Shown: positions 26,501-38,460, counted from the stretch's first letter. The stretch is DNA of 64,000 nt from Platerodrilus igneus (GCA_036346225.1 JARFIW010000941.1:1731501-1795500), one strand, 5' to 3'. Translations and numbers: made by a program. The notes: generated from the sequence alone by a model not told the origin.

Positions 26501-26739
26501 CGTCCAAGATACTTTCTATTCAAAAAATATTTCGTACATGATAGCATTCTGGAATCTTCTTCAAATACTTACACCACCTATCCCAATGAGTTAGTCGCTA
26601 ACCACCTTTGTTAGTATAGTCGAGGTTTTCGGAATTTTACGGAAAAAGTATTTTTAGCGTAGTACTTCACCGATTCCTTCTGTGGATTACTGGATATATA
26701 TTCGCGGGTCAAAATTGTACGTAACAACTTTGCTGCTTC
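23563..26739. other. Unassigned DNA with repeat fragments
   Basis: The stretch at 24030-24250 is related to 13.0-14.2 kb. A plus-strand open frame at 25549-25764 and others of similar size show no known motif. The 5' LTR and most of gag of the downstream BEL/Pao element may once have been here but were not recognised. Confidence 0.4.
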
Positions 26740-26825
26740 ACCATGTATGGCACATCACGTCGTCTTTCTGCTTCTTTAGAGCACCACCGTTTCCCTATCT
26801 GCTCTCGATTCGTCATCATTCGTGA

Positions 26826-27998
26826 TTGCACTTCGATCGCGTTTCGTCTAAACCCGCTTTCGCTGCTAGTAACCAGGCTCGTTTAAGCCCGGACACCGCC
26901 GCCTCTAAGGTATCACCGCGCACTACTCACGCTATTCAAGACCACTACAAGCCTTCCGCTCCTTGTGCCTCTGAGGAATCATCGACTTCGTTTAGCTGTA
27001 GTGGTCGTCAACTTTGAATGTCGTTTTATTTAATTCTTTAGCTAAACCTTCAGTTGTTTTACTTTCTACCGTTCAAGTAGAAATTGCTGATTGCTCTGGT
27101 TCTTTCCTAGCAATTTCGCGGTTTACTTGATTCAGGCAGCATAACTTCTTTTATGTCGCAAAGTAGTGTGAAACGTCTAGGTTTTCGTACTACTCCACAT
27201 TCTCTTACCCTTAGTGGTTTAGGTTCCATGCGCTCTGCTGCTCAGCATGGCACTGTCGCCGTTTCGCTCAAACCAATAGGTGTTTCTTCACCGATTATTA
27301 ATTTTCAAGCTGTAGTACTTCCTAAAATTTGTGAAAATTTACCTATTTCTAATATTTCTTTACAACATTTCAATCATCTAGCTAACCTCAAGCTAGCTGA
27401 TCTGCTCTTTGCTCAATCTGGACCCATTGATTATTTACTTGGCGCGGATATATTCCCCCAAGTGTTATTAGATGGTTGCATCCAGGGTGATAGCGATCAA
27501 CCTGTTGCTATTAATACCATCTTCGTATATGTTTTAATGGGAAACATACCTTCCTCGCCCGCTTCTGAAATAACTAGCTTGTTTTGTATGACAGATTCTA
27601 TTTCCCCATTGGAAGATATTGTCGCTAAGTTCTGGGACGTCAAAGCTGTCCCCGCCGCTCAACCTTTCACGCCTGAAAAAACTCTTGTTAAAAAATATTT
27701 TGTCGATACGTTTCGCCGCAACGAACAAGGTCGCTATGTCGTCTCATTGCCGTTTAGAGATCAAGAACCATTTTTTCCAGGTAGTCGTTATCTAGCCTTA
27801 CAACGATTTGTCGCTTTAGAAAATCGTCTACTAAAGCAACCCCGTGTTTACGAACAATACGTTTCGTTCATGCGTGAATATCTTGATTTTCAACATATGC
27901 AATCTGTTGTTATTGGGTATCATTCGGACTTTTCTTATGACATTCAAACTCGAAAGCGTAAGTACGAAATTATGAGTTGTTTTCAACGCTTCCGCTAA
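26826..27998 (+). pseudogene. BEL/Pao gag end, protease and pre-RT region
   Basis: The first 190 nt encode a Ser/Thr/Ala-rich stretch preceded by an HHS.LH-like remnant of the gag zinc region. A stop follows at 27015 and the protease is in another frame: VLLSTVQVEI and GLLDSGSITSFMS (active-site DSGS near 27130), as in BEL/Pao proteases. The long frame 27153-27998 continues through the protease C-terminal half (YLLGADIFPQVL, about 27433-27470, the usual LIG.D-type motif) into the pre-RT region (LVKKYFVDTFRRNEQGRYVV, then LPFR, FPGSRYLALQR), which is characteristic of this superfamily. It ends in a stop at 27998. Confidence 0.85.
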
Positions 27999-28009
27999 AA
28001 CTCTGTCTC

Positions 28010-28632
28010 AATCGTCCTTGAACGATCACATGTTTGTTGGGCTGAAGTTGCAACCCGATATCACCGCAATTTTGTTACAATTTCGTTTACATCCTTATGT
28101 TATCACTGCCGATATTCGTCAGATGTCCAGACAAATTCTTGTAAATCCCGCTCACTGTGACTATCAATGAATTGTTTGGCGCTTCTCCCCTAAGGAGCCC
28201 ATTCAGGATTTTAAATTAAATACCGTTACGTATGGAATCAATTGTGCCTCTTTCTCGCCATACGCACGCTTCAGCAGTTGGCCGTGGACGAAGGGAATTC
28301 TTATCCGTTAGCCGCTTTCGCACTTCGCCACCATACTTATATTGATGACATCGCTACTGGTGGAGATTCTATTGAATCAACCCTCGCTCTACGTAATCAA
28401 CTAACTGCTCTTTTAAAACTTGCTGGTTTCGAACTTCATAAATGGTCAAATAACCATCCCGAATTGTTAACAGATCTTTCCGCTACGCAGCAATTCGTGC
28501 AACCCCGCTCCTTTGAGAATCCTGATACTCAACCCTTAAAAACTTTAGGTCTTCAATCGAATCCCACTTCAGATAATTTTTGTTTTCTAGTTCAGCCACT
28601 GTACCTGCTGTACCAAACGCAACCTGCTTTCT
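28010..28632 (+). pseudogene. BEL/Pao reverse transcriptase fragment
   Basis: Fragments in two frames give MFVGLKLQPDI, the palm region TADIRQMSRQILV (the first catalytic Asp in ADI.QM), LNTVTYGINCAS, and after a one-base shift near 28255 AIRTLQQLAVDEG and the active-site box TYIDDIATGG (about 28345). Both Asp residues of the box are intact. The gene is inactivated by the stop at about 28168 and the frame changes. Confidence 0.85.
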
Positions 28633-28779
28633 AACATAGACCGTATTTTCGACCCCAAGGGAATTTTTGTCCCTTCTTACTTTTTTGGTAAAACACTTAA
28701 TTTAACGTTTATGGTCGTTAAAATTAGATTGGGATGCTCCCCCTACCCAGAACTCCGCTGTTTGTAGGAAGAGGTACTT

Positions 28780-29390
28780 GCAGGAGTTACCGCTTCTTTC
28801 GGATTTCGCTTTATCCCGCCACAGTTTACTACGTGCGAAGTTCACTGCTTTGCTGACGCTTCCGAACGTGGCTACTGTACTGTTGTTTATTTTCGCTTTG
28901 TTACTTCTTCCGCCATTGAGGTTTCGCTTAGTGTGCGCTAGGTCTAAGGTCGCACCCCTTCCTACAATCTCTTTACCCCATCTCAAATTGTTGGCCGCCA
29001 CATTGGCATCCAAATTATTAGTCTTTGTCCTCAAAACCTTTGATTCGAACCTTACTTTTCATAAAATTTATTGTTGGTCTGACTCCATGGTAGTACTTTC
29101 GTGGATTCGTTCCCCGCCGCAGCGTTGGAAGACTTTCGTCGCCAACCGCGTTGCTTACATTCAGGAAAACACGTTTCGCGCCTCTTGGCATCACATCCCT
29201 CCACCGAGAATCCTGCCGATGTCGGGTCACGTGGTTTACTCCCTACCGACTTGTGCCAATGTTCTCTATGGTGGGCGGCTTCACCAACCTTGTATGGGTC
29301 TTTCGAAAACTACAGTCCATATATTCCGCCTTCAGATATCCCTGAAGTTCTCACTGACAACGCTCTATTGTTTTATCTGCTGTCGTAACA
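28780..29390 (+). pseudogene. BEL/Pao RNaseH fragment
   Basis: ARSKVAPLPTISLPHLKLLA and CWSDSMVVLSWI carry the typical RNaseH layout of BEL/Pao (acidic residue in WSDS), followed by RWKTFVANRVAYIQ and, one frame over, STENPADVGSRGLLPTDL with LWW. The expected E in PRLEL is replaced by K (LPHLKLLA), so a catalytic acidic residue appears lost. A frameshift lies near 29200. Confidence 0.8.
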
Positions 29391-29499
29391 TCCTCTTGGA
29401 TTCAATCAATTCTAGAAAATCACTCTTCCTTTCCATTTATTGCTCGCATTGTTGCTTGATTCTCCGTTTTCGTCATAATCTACGTCACCCATTCGAAAG

Positions 29500-30035
29500 G
29501 TACTCCGGACCTTTGTCATCTTTTGAGTTGCACAATGCTTTGATCCCTTTGCTTGCGCATACTCAACAATCCTATTTTGCTATCGAGCTTGAGGCCATTC
29601 ATTCTGGATCCTCTTTAAACAAGAGTTTTCGCAAATTGTCCCCTTTTATTCGTGATGGAATCTTGCGCGTCGGAGGTCGCCTGGCTCACGCGCCTTTGTC
29701 CTCTAACCGTAAATTTCCCGCTTTGTTATCCAGCAAAGGTCGATTCACTGATCTGCATGTTACTTACGTTCATTTAAAATACTTTCACGCGGGTGCTCAA
29801 ATGGTCCATTTTCTCGTCAGTCAGCACTTTGGATTATTTCTGGAAGGCAATCTATCCGTCGTATTTTGAGTCACACTGTAATGTGTTGGAAGACCAATCC
29901 GGTTGCATTGCAACCTCCTATGGGCAACCTGCCTTCATGTCGAACTCAAGTCGAACCCTTTTTATGTTTGGGCGTCGACTTCGCTGGTCCCTTTTCTATC
30001 ACTGGGTCAAAGCTCTGCCCTTTGCCCGCAATGTA
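29500..30035 (+). pseudogene. BEL/Pao integrase N-terminal and core start
   Basis: A pre-integrase motif (ILRVGGRLAHAPLS) leads to the HHCC zinc domain (VHLKYFHAGAQMV). After a frameshift near 29830 come RRILSHTVMCWKTNP with only one of the two Cys, and GVDFAGPFSI, which holds the first catalytic Asp. The frame ends shortly after in a T-rich run (30045-30100), so the rest of the core is missing. The lost Cys and truncation mean no function. Confidence 0.8.
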
Positions 30036-30169
30036 GAAAAAGGAATTCTTCTTTTTTTTTGTTTTTTTAGATCCCTTTTTTTCGCTTTTTTCGCTTGGTC
30101 ATCTCGCCCCTCCCCTCAAGCTTATAATTATTTTTTTCTTTAAAATGCCTTGCATTTTGGTGGGCGGTA

Positions 30170-30528
30170 TGTTCCGTTTATATTGTAAATAATTTAAAGC
30201 TAAATTTTATTTCTGTCGAGTTTGTTGATTATTTACATTCGCCACGGTATATTTAAATTTATTAGAGTAAAATTCCCATGGTTTTACTTGAAGCACGCGC
30301 CAACATGTACCGCGAGTGATAAACGTTGTTATTCCGCATGTGCAAGAACAGTGTAGTGACTGGAAGATTAACAAAGCCAAGAGAATCGATTTGTCGTTCG
30401 AATAGTCCGCCTCGCTGTTTTACACGTCCTACGTCGGACAAATTAATTTGACGAACCGCTTTTCTTCAGAACCGCTATTGAAATAAATGTGCTTCGCTTC
30501 ACCCGCAAAAGGCAGAGTAGATGTTACA
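30170..30528 (+). repeat. 3' LTR of the BEL/Pao element
   Basis: It starts TGTTCCG after a purine-rich GGTGGGCGGTA and ends GATGTTACA, so TGT...ACA. It contains AATAAA (about 30479) close to the end, fitting a polyadenylation signal. Its length is 359 bp. The boundary is inferred without a second LTR to compare. Confidence 0.6.
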
Positions 30529-32210
30529 TCCTTTTTTCATTGGCACGGCTTCGCAATCAACAGGTGAGTGCTTTTAGTAAACGTTTGAACTGATTAAATA
30601 ATATTAATTATATGCTGTTTGTTACTTATTACTTAAATTTTATATACAGTCCAGTTTTCTCTCCTAATTAGCTATCGTAGTTTTGTTACCGCACTTTACA
30701 TCAAATAAGAAGCACTCCAAAGCACAAAAAATCAAAAGAACCATAGAAAGTATTCACCACACAATGTTTTTATACATTTGCATACCTGGTAATTATCTTC
30801 CAAACGTTAGCCGCCAACCAACCCTTGAGGATGATGCCGATCAGTATGGCACTAGTTCATGCAACAGCTCCCCGGTTGAATCACCATCACTCTGTGTATG
30901 CTGCTACCCCCAAAATCTCTTCATTTAAAATAAAATCATAAGCATCCAACTTCCAAAATATACTCTTTGTATTCGCAATTATAATAAATTAATCAAAGAT
31001 TGCTGCCTTCACCATCAAATATTCCTAAGTTTTAATAATTTTCGTACATTCCAAACCCAAAATCGTAATCGTCTGTACTTACATTCTTCATCTACTTTTC
31101 GCGTAAAATGCTTTATTTGATTTTCAACTGACTTGACTAACTACACTAACTTATGTGCAATTATACATAAATTCACTAAATGCTTTCAGTAAAAGTAACT
31201 CGATAATACGCGGAGGAATGAAGAAAAATTATGAGAGCGTCACTCCCGTTGAATGTGGTTTATATAGGCTTGCTACACCTCCCCTGTTTTCAAGTTTGCA
31301 CGTAAATTTTTAACGTACAGCAATATTCTATGTAAAAGCACCAACCGTTTCTAATTTCTTAAAACTACTCGCATAACCGCCTTTATATTATCGTGAAAAA
31401 CTCCAACGGCTCTTCGTTTCCCCTGAATTACTGCAACAAACACGTTAAAATATTTGGTAAACATTTACAACGGCCAACCGTCCCTGCTATTTTGCGAAAA
31501 CTAGCCTCAACCGAAAATTGATTCCCATTACTTTCACGCCTTCAAACTAAAACAAACATCTTTCATCTCCCTTGTTCATATAGTCCCTTTTCATATATAT
31601 GGTTCCACCAGCTGGATATTTGCCCTACCTAATACAAAATTGTTGCGCGTATGCCTGTGTCGACCAATCATCTCGCTCAATATCTCTTCCTTGAATTCAA
31701 TTAATCCGTGTCTGCTTATGATATTCCTAGAAATTATTGATTTTGTTGCCCCTCCAAAATAAGTTTGTTTGTCGCTTCCCTCTTATACTACATCTATAAT
31801 TAAATCCCAAAATACCCCGTTTCTCACTTGTATTCATTTGATTCTGCTTCGTTCTTGTTCCTTCATGACAATTTGTTTTTAGATTTTCTCCTATACTACC
31901 TTTATGATTAAAATCGATATCTTATACAAACATACTGCGTCTTCGTCATACTTATATGTTCTCTGTTCTGCCCTTGTTGTATAGTGACTATACTAACTTC
32001 CAACGGTCCCCATCCTTCTTGTAACACATTAATTTTTATAGGCTTGTATATTATAACATGTTATCTTGAAATATTTCCCCCTTTTAGTTTGTACACTATG
32101 CTTTGAAACGTTTCTGGTTTTATCCTTCAAAATAATAATCCTACTCTAACGAATATGGAAAGCTTTTATGTTTTCGTATACTAGAAATACAAGAAATACA
32201 AATAAAATAA
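30529..32210 (-). other. Unassigned; possibly a minus-strand LTR-like unit
   Basis: On the minus strand a TATA box (CCTATATAAACC, about 31260) is followed by a purine-rich leader-like stretch, and the rest is strongly pyrimidine-rich on the plus strand, like the minus-strand LTR unit at 51.6-53.8 kb. No gene was recognised. A plus-strand open frame at 30683-30928 lacks any motif. Confidence 0.3.
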
Positions 32211-32219
32211 AGAAAATTT

Positions 32220-32900
32220 TGAAAAACAATAATTACCCTGCTGTTTTATGAACCCATAATAAAGAAAGAAGTACAAGACATATTTAACAATCCTACTAAA
32301 ACAAATGAAATAAACGTAACAAATCAAAATACAACAACAATAGGTATCGAGTACGTTCCCGGGTTATCTGAAAAGATAAAAAAGTACTTAAAAACCACAA
32401 TATAAAAGTAGTACACAAACTTAATAATGTTTCCAAAATCATTTTACAAAATTAAAACCCACAATTGAAAATAAAAACAAAGCTCATGTGATTTATAAAA
32501 TTAATTGTAGGGACTGTATCATCTGCATACCTGAAGATAAAATTGACGAAACATTAAAAACCTTTAACAGTTTTCATAAACGTCTACAATTTACCTACGA
32601 AAAAGAAGTGCACAAAACAATCCCGTTCCTAGATACACTCATCATTCACAACGAAGGTAAAATTTCAACAGACTGGTACCGAAAAGATACATGGAGTGGT
32701 AGATATATAAATTTTAATTCAAATGTGCCAAAACAATATAAAATAAATGTTGTGGAACACCTAACTGATAGAGCAATAAAGTTAACACATAATAAGCACA
32801 GGAAGAAAAACATAAAACTCATTAAAACTTACGCTTAAAAGTAAGCGATTCCCCTGAATCTTTTTATGAACCAATTATTAAGAAAAAAATCCATCTTTTA
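32220..32900 (+). pseudogene. Rearranged Penelope-like element RT/linker fragment
   Basis: Two pieces are joined in the wrong order. First (about 32240-32515, with frameshifts) comes the region normally after RT: VPGLSEKIKKYLKNHNIKVV and, at the end, HVIYKINCRDC, the Cys motif preceding the GIY-YIG endonuclease. It then runs in frame directly into the RT palm end, IICIPEDKIDETL (the part just after the YVDD box), LQFTYEKEVHKTIPFLDTLI and TDWYRKDTWSGRYINF, a Penelope signature. At 32860-32890 the post-RT motif PESFYEPIIKKKI appears, matching a motif already passed near 32265. So the tail of one copy is fused to the middle of another. The open frame 32488-32838 spans the joint. Confidence 0.88.
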
Positions 32901-32968
32901 ATTACTAGCTCGATTTAAAATGATCATTTGGGCTTTGCATAAAAGTCTAAGTTATTATTTCATCTTAT

Positions 32969-32972
<4 letters not shown>

Positions 32973-33019
<47 letters not shown>
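32973..33019. repeat. (TA)n microsatellite
   Basis: A TA run separating the Penelope-like fragment from LTR C. Confidence 0.95.
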
Positions 33020-33021
<2 letters not shown>

Positions 33022-35252
33022 TCATATTTAGACCAGGGTAAAAAATTAAATAATCACATCAAATAATTTTAATCACCGTGTATAAGGAATTCTATTAGAT
33101 AATACGCGTTATTAAAACCGTGAAGCATAAAATTTATTAGTTTCATTAAACATAAGAGATTTAAATCATGTACAAGACGCTTTATATCAAAAGAAGCAGT
33201 ATTAAAAAGATCTGCGTGTAATGTAATTATTCCTAAACAAATGGAAATTACGTGCAAAATTTATCTTAATTAACTGTATTTTAAGTAACCGGTAGTAAAA
33301 CAAAGTGTACACATAATAATTAATATTTAACTTGTATTCGCTAAAAATGAAAGGATAGAAGTCAATTTTAATTGAAGTTAATTGAATCGTTAGTAACAGA
33401 TAATATCTATAGAAACTTGTAAAAACCCAATAAAATGAAAATCCTAGAAGTGTTAGTTAGAAGTAGGATGTTTGAACACACCTGCGTATTTTAAAAGGCA
33501 ATTTCAGTTTAATTTGTTTAGATAAACATGTCGATTCTAAGGATATTGGAAACGGTCAGATGCTTTAGCACAAAATACAAAACAGGGTTTATTTAAATAG
33601 CTCATTCGGCGAAAATTTTGCAGATAATTAATGTTTACAAAGAATCTTGGAGAAACCGGGGCTTAATATTGACGAGAAGGTGCGATACGGGGTTATTAAA
33701 CCCAGATAGTCCACATGGACTAAAATATAATCGATAATAAAGAATATCAATTTGCACCAATACGAACAGGTTAGAAAAGGAAAGAGAAATGCGTCAAGCA
33801 AAGACACATATAGGAAAAGGCGTGATTTAAGCAACGTCACGAGGGTCACAATTGGTTGAAAATAGGATGCAAATATCAGAGGTAGAAACAACAATTTCTG
33901 TACAAAATTAATTAGTTTTTCTCGGACATGTTTGCGTTCCGTGTGAGAATTTCTGAGATTTAAATGGGGCGAGTGAAAATTTCGTAAAAACCGACGCGCG
34001 AGCGACGGACTGGGAACATAGAATGAGAAATTCTTAAGAATTGTCTGTTTTGGGGAACAGACCGACAGACAGGCTTTTCGCTATATATACCGGTGGTAAT
34101 ATGAATTTCGGCCTCTTAGACTTTTGACTATTCGATGCGTTAAAAGCTCTTACATCCGCGACTTGATTCAAGATGTTAAACAGTGCATTTTAGTTTGATA
34201 AAATAATTTAAAATTTTGCTCGTATATTTTAGTGATTCAAAATAGTTTGTTATTTACGTGCTAACATGAATGTACTTCAGTGCACTTAGATACAAGGTAA
34301 TAAAATTTAGTATCACTGTACCAATTAGCAAAATTTACAACGACAAATGTATACACAAAAGTAGGCAGTTTTGGCGTATATTGGTGAAAGACGCATGAAT
34401 TCTTTGCTATTTTTCGGGGGTGTTAATAATTAAATGGTTCAAATACGTGTCTGGATCCACGAAACAAGGGTCAGATATACACAGATGAGTTCCGGAAAAG
34501 CCCAGAAACAACTTTAAATAAATGGTGATGGAGAAAATTTTAAAAGCGTTGAGAATTAGAAGCCGTAAATATAATCCTGTTGGAATGGTGTGATTACTAA
34601 AGGGACGATGTACATTGAAGCTTCGAGGACAGTAACCTTCAGGTAAAATATACTATTTTGTTTGACATTTTTGTGTGTGTTGAATAACTTTATAATTGAT
34701 TTACTTTAAATGGACATTAGTGAAATTGTACTAACCATAAAATTTTAATTTTAAGATGAAATTTGCTTGTTTAAGTAGAAAGGGGTATTTAGTATTGATG
34801 TTCTGAATTATGATGAAAATATGGGTATGTCTTTGAGCTCAATTAGACGAACCTGGTTAATTAAGGTAAAGGGGTGGTAGATGCTCCCTTTATACTCAGA
34901 CTCCGGTCTGCTTATATTGTTAAATTAATTAGTAGGCATCCAACAAGGACTTTAATTCTGGATGCACGTTAAAGTGATAATAAAATTAATCTTGAAATTC
35001 TTTTTAAAACTGAATTTTATGCTGAAATTTAATTTGAAAATTTAATGTATTCTGAATATTGATGTAAATAGAGTTAACGTTGATGTTTGTGGTAGGAATG
35101 TGTTGTTTAATTTTATGAATGAGGAGGTTTATAAAATTAGGTGAGCAGCTGAAGCGAAAACAGGATCACAGCAGTTTATGATGCATCGATAGGTAGGACT
35201 AGAATTTTTTTGTTGAAAGGGCCAGTTCCTGCAGACGGAGGAGGTTTTACAG

Positions 35253-35254
<2 letters not shown>
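33020..35254 (+). repeat. Solo LTR (LTR C) of the long-LTR family
   Basis: It is collinear with LTR A and B over its whole length, from ACTCATATTTAG to TTTTACAGCA, with (TA)n on both sides and no internal region. It is a solo LTR left by LTR-LTR recombination. It carries about 90 nt near 33490-33590 that A and B lack and LTR D partly keeps, so it represents an older subfamily. TATA is at about 34082 and the leader donor CAG|GTAAA at 34643. Confidence 0.9.

Positions 35255-35290
<36 letters not shown>
35255..35290. repeat. (TA)n between LTR C and LTR D
   Basis: A pure TA run shared as the boundary of two solo LTRs. Confidence 0.95.
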
Positions 35291-35292
<2 letters not shown>

Positions 35293-36193
35293 GTGGTTTA
35301 GAGGGCTAAATTTAAGTATAAACAAGGCAATTTCAAACACCCTGTATAGAGGAAACAACCAGAATTTACGTGCGAAATTTATTTCATTTAATGAATTTAA
35401 AGTAACAAGTATTACCATAATTTTACAATTAGTGATTAAAAATAGTTAGGTTCGTAAAGAAAATAAATTGTAGAAGCCAATGCAAATTGTTAATTAATTT
35501 AATTGAGTTTAATTGCACGGGTAATTACGTCTAATACGCATAAGAGCTTCAAAAATCGAGAATACCAAGGTGAAACGCTTTGCTAGCACATAAACAGCCG
35601 TTGAATATAAAATACCTTGAAAAGCCAACTCCTAGAAATGTTGTGTTAAAAGTTTTGTTAATTGAACACCTGCATGTTTTCGAAATGTCAGGTTTCCTTA
35701 TTTGTGTAGATAAAAGACAGAATTCAAAGTATATCGGGTAAACGGTCGGACGATTCGCGTAAATGTTAACTAAAAGTTTCCTTAGAGTGCAGAAAGGATA
35801 GCTGATCAAGGAAATTCGTCGGAAGGAAACAGGAATAATAACAGTTCACTTCATAACGCACGTATTCAGTCCACATGGGTTAGTTTGAAACGCGGACAGT
35901 AATATCGATTTCTACCACTCAAACAAGGTTAGAAGGAAACAGAATATGCATAAGAGAGGAATAGCGTTAATACAGGCGGGGTTTCAAGACGTCATTGAAT
36001 ACCTTATTGGTCTATATAGGTAGTAGTATAACAGACAAACACGGGAATATTGAATGTTAATTTTTCGGAAAATAATAACGACGAGTTAAATTTTGAAGAT
36101 TTCGAAAACGGTTGAACCAAAATTTTAAGAAGTATTATTTTAAATGAAGGATTTCGCGTTAGGAGGGTATAGAGAGGTTACATTGGAATTATA

Positions 36194-37171
36194 CAGAGTG
36201 GTAGAAAAGTCCCGGAACGGTCAAATATTTGGGAAATACTCATCGCATCAAAAAAAGAAAAAATACGTGTTCAATATTTTTTTACAAGCTATCCAATGAC
36301 ACCAAAATTGCACCCCACCCCCACCCCCTGGGGGTAGGGGTGGGGCAACTTTAAAAGTTTAAGTGGAAACCCCCATTTGTTATTGCAGATTCGGATTCCG
36401 CAGGATAAATTACCCCAAATTGACCTACGATACAAGCCATTTTGGATGATAGAAGGTGTTGTAATTGACAAAACCAAGATAGGGTACAAAAACATTTGAA
36501 ATCGAAAAATGTCAGAATTACATTCATTTTTAGTATTCATTTCGTTACTAGCTTTTGATATTATTTCGTGATGTCTCTGTCTGAAAGAGAAAGAATAAGT
36601 ATCCTGATGATGCGGGGGTATAGAGATAAAGATAGATCATTGCAGCAAGTCGCAGATTTATTCAATGAAGTCAATGCGGAATGTCAGCCGATTTCTAAAT
36701 CTACTGTGAGTCGAACAGTGAATCGTTTTGAGCGAACTGGTTCGGTGAAGGATGAACCAAGATCTGGAAGACCTAAAAGCGCGACGAGAGGTGGTCAATT
36801 TGAACACCTTCGGCGGTAATTTCGTTATGTATGAAATAAATAATTTATTATTTTACTTCTTTTATTTTCTGATCCATCAATTCTTCTAGAAATAGTTAAT
36901 TTTTGTTGATTGCAGCGCCATCTGCAAAAACCTAAAAAAATTATGACTAACATTTTGTGGCGAATCCGAATCTGCAATAACAAATGGGGGTTTCCACTTA
37001 AACTTTTAAAGTTGCCCCGCTCCCTACCCCCAGGGGGTGGGGGTGGGGGTTCAATTTTGGTGTCATTGGATAGCTTTTAAAAAAATATTGAACACGTATT
37101 TTTTTCTTTTTTTTGATGCGATGAGTATTTCCCAAAATATTTGACCGTTCCGGGACTTTTCTACCACTCTG
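36194..37171 (+). mobile_element. Non-autonomous mariner-like element with long TIRs
   Basis: A 978-bp unit with inverted repeats of about 206 bp (36194-36400 and 36965-37171) starting CAGAGTGGTAGAAAAGTCCC, flanked by TA target duplications (36192-36193 and 37172-37173). Each TIR contains an inner GC-rich hairpin (CCACCCCCTGGGGGTAGGGG). The middle holds only the N-terminal part of a transposase. It is nested in LTR D. Confidence 0.93.
36568..36819 (+). pseudogene. Transposase N-terminal HTH domain, truncated
   Basis: The frame begins MSLSERERISILMMRGYRDK and shows a helix-turn-helix region (SLQQVADLFNE, ISKSTVSRTVNRFERTGSV), then KDEPRSGRPKSAT, the GRPK-type linker found before the catalytic domain in insect mariner-like transposases with this N-terminus. 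It has 83 codons, whereas intact relatives have several hundred. The whole DDE catalytic domain is deleted and the right TIR follows soon after. It might still bind TIR DNA, but cannot catalyse transposition. Confidence 0.82.
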
Positions 37172-38404
37172 TATAAATACTCTAAAAAGATTAGCATCGC
37201 TCTCTTTTAACTTCGTTCTCTTAGTACATTCATCGCTTGAGACTACGAACAGAAATTTACCTCGAGCTTGTAAGTATATAAAATTATTTTAAATTAAATA
37301 GTACAGTGTTGGCCTTATAATTTTGATACGCGAATAGTGTCGAGTCTAAATTTTCTTGAGGTGCAACATATATCTTAAACAAGCTCGTGAAGTGACGTGA
37401 AGTAACGTAAATTAAACTAAATTAAATTAAAGTACGCAATTATAACTAAAGTGTAATAAACTTGGATTTGGATTGGATGCATTGTGAAGGCAGAGCATGC
37501 AGCACAACTTAGATGTGTTCATCTACAAATAGCTAGAAGCGGCCAGCAGAGCAGTACCACAAAACCGAGAGCGAAAACAACGTAACGGCTTCGTCAACGG
37601 AGTAGAGATCTTCAAGAAATTCCAGGTAACGCTTTAGAATTTGTTGTTTTTATAAACTATGAAAATTGTGGTGAGGTGTGAGAGTGAATTATAAAGGTAT
37701 TTTGCATTATTTTGCGTATTGAAAATAATACGTATAACTAACTTTTATGATGGTATTTAAATAGAAATCTAAAGGTGTATAAAGATTATTGACGTTCCAT
37801 CAGGATTTTAAATTTTTATTGTTACGATTACATGGGTTTTTTTTGTTTGCAGTAAGCGTATGCAAAGTAAAAAGCATACATTATTCATAATTAATTGGGT
37901 TATCATGAGCTCACTATACTCCAAAGTGTACTAATTAAAATTAATTATAAATAAAGAACGAAAAATAAGGTATTATTCAGGGCCCATTTACTCCGGTTAC
38001 ATTGAATGTGTTTAATATTTCTAGTTAAAAATACTGGACTTTACAAATAGAATTTATTGAGGTGTAACTTGAAGTAATGAAATGTAAATAATCTTGAAGT
38101 TTTATTTGTAAATAGCGGTAAATAAATATTGTATGATTGTTGTATTATTTTGTGGTTTTATTGAGTGTGTGCGTGAACGATAAAGAGTATGATAGTGAAT
38201 CTAGGTATCCAAGAGGAGACCCAACTGAGCTAGCCAGGGAAGCGGTTGAAGAATTAAAGTGATGAAGCAGGAATCTGAGTAAGAAAATAAAAATTTTTGA
38301 AAAATTTTTTTATTGTGTGAAATTTATGACGATTTTTTGGGTAAATTAAATAAAATCCTCCAATGTGTTTTGAGAAAGTACAATTCGTATAATTTACCAC
38401 GGCA

Positions 38405-38423
38405 ATATATATATATATATATA

Positions 38424-38460
<37 letters not shown>
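38405..38460. repeat. (TA)n tract
   Basis: TA-rich tract with interruptions between LTR D and the first hammerhead foldback. Confidence 0.95.

Larger units (their letters stand above)
26740..30528 (+). mobile_element. Degenerate BEL/Pao LTR retrotransposon, 5' part missing
   Basis: In order it shows the end of gag, protease, pre-RT segment, RT, RNaseH, zinc-binding integrase N-terminus and start of the integrase core, then a polypurine-like tract and a 3' LTR. Frames change many times and the core of integrase is truncated, so it is dead. It is GC-richer than its surroundings, in keeping with a once-intact coding unit. No 5' LTR was found. Confidence 0.88.
35291..38404 (+). repeat. Diverged solo LTR (LTR D), interrupted by a TIR element
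   Basis: Segments match LTR A in order: CACC(C/G)TGTATA, ATTTACGTGC, AACACCTGC, TCAGTCCACATGG, ATATCGATTTCTACCACT, and CGTCAT..TATTGG. It ends TTACCACGGCA at a TA tract. Removing the insertion at 36194-37171 and one TA leaves about 2.13 kb, the size of the family's LTRs. The insertion target lies in TATATAAATA, which looks like this LTR's TATA box. A donor-like CCAG|GTAAC follows at 37626. Confidence 0.75.
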
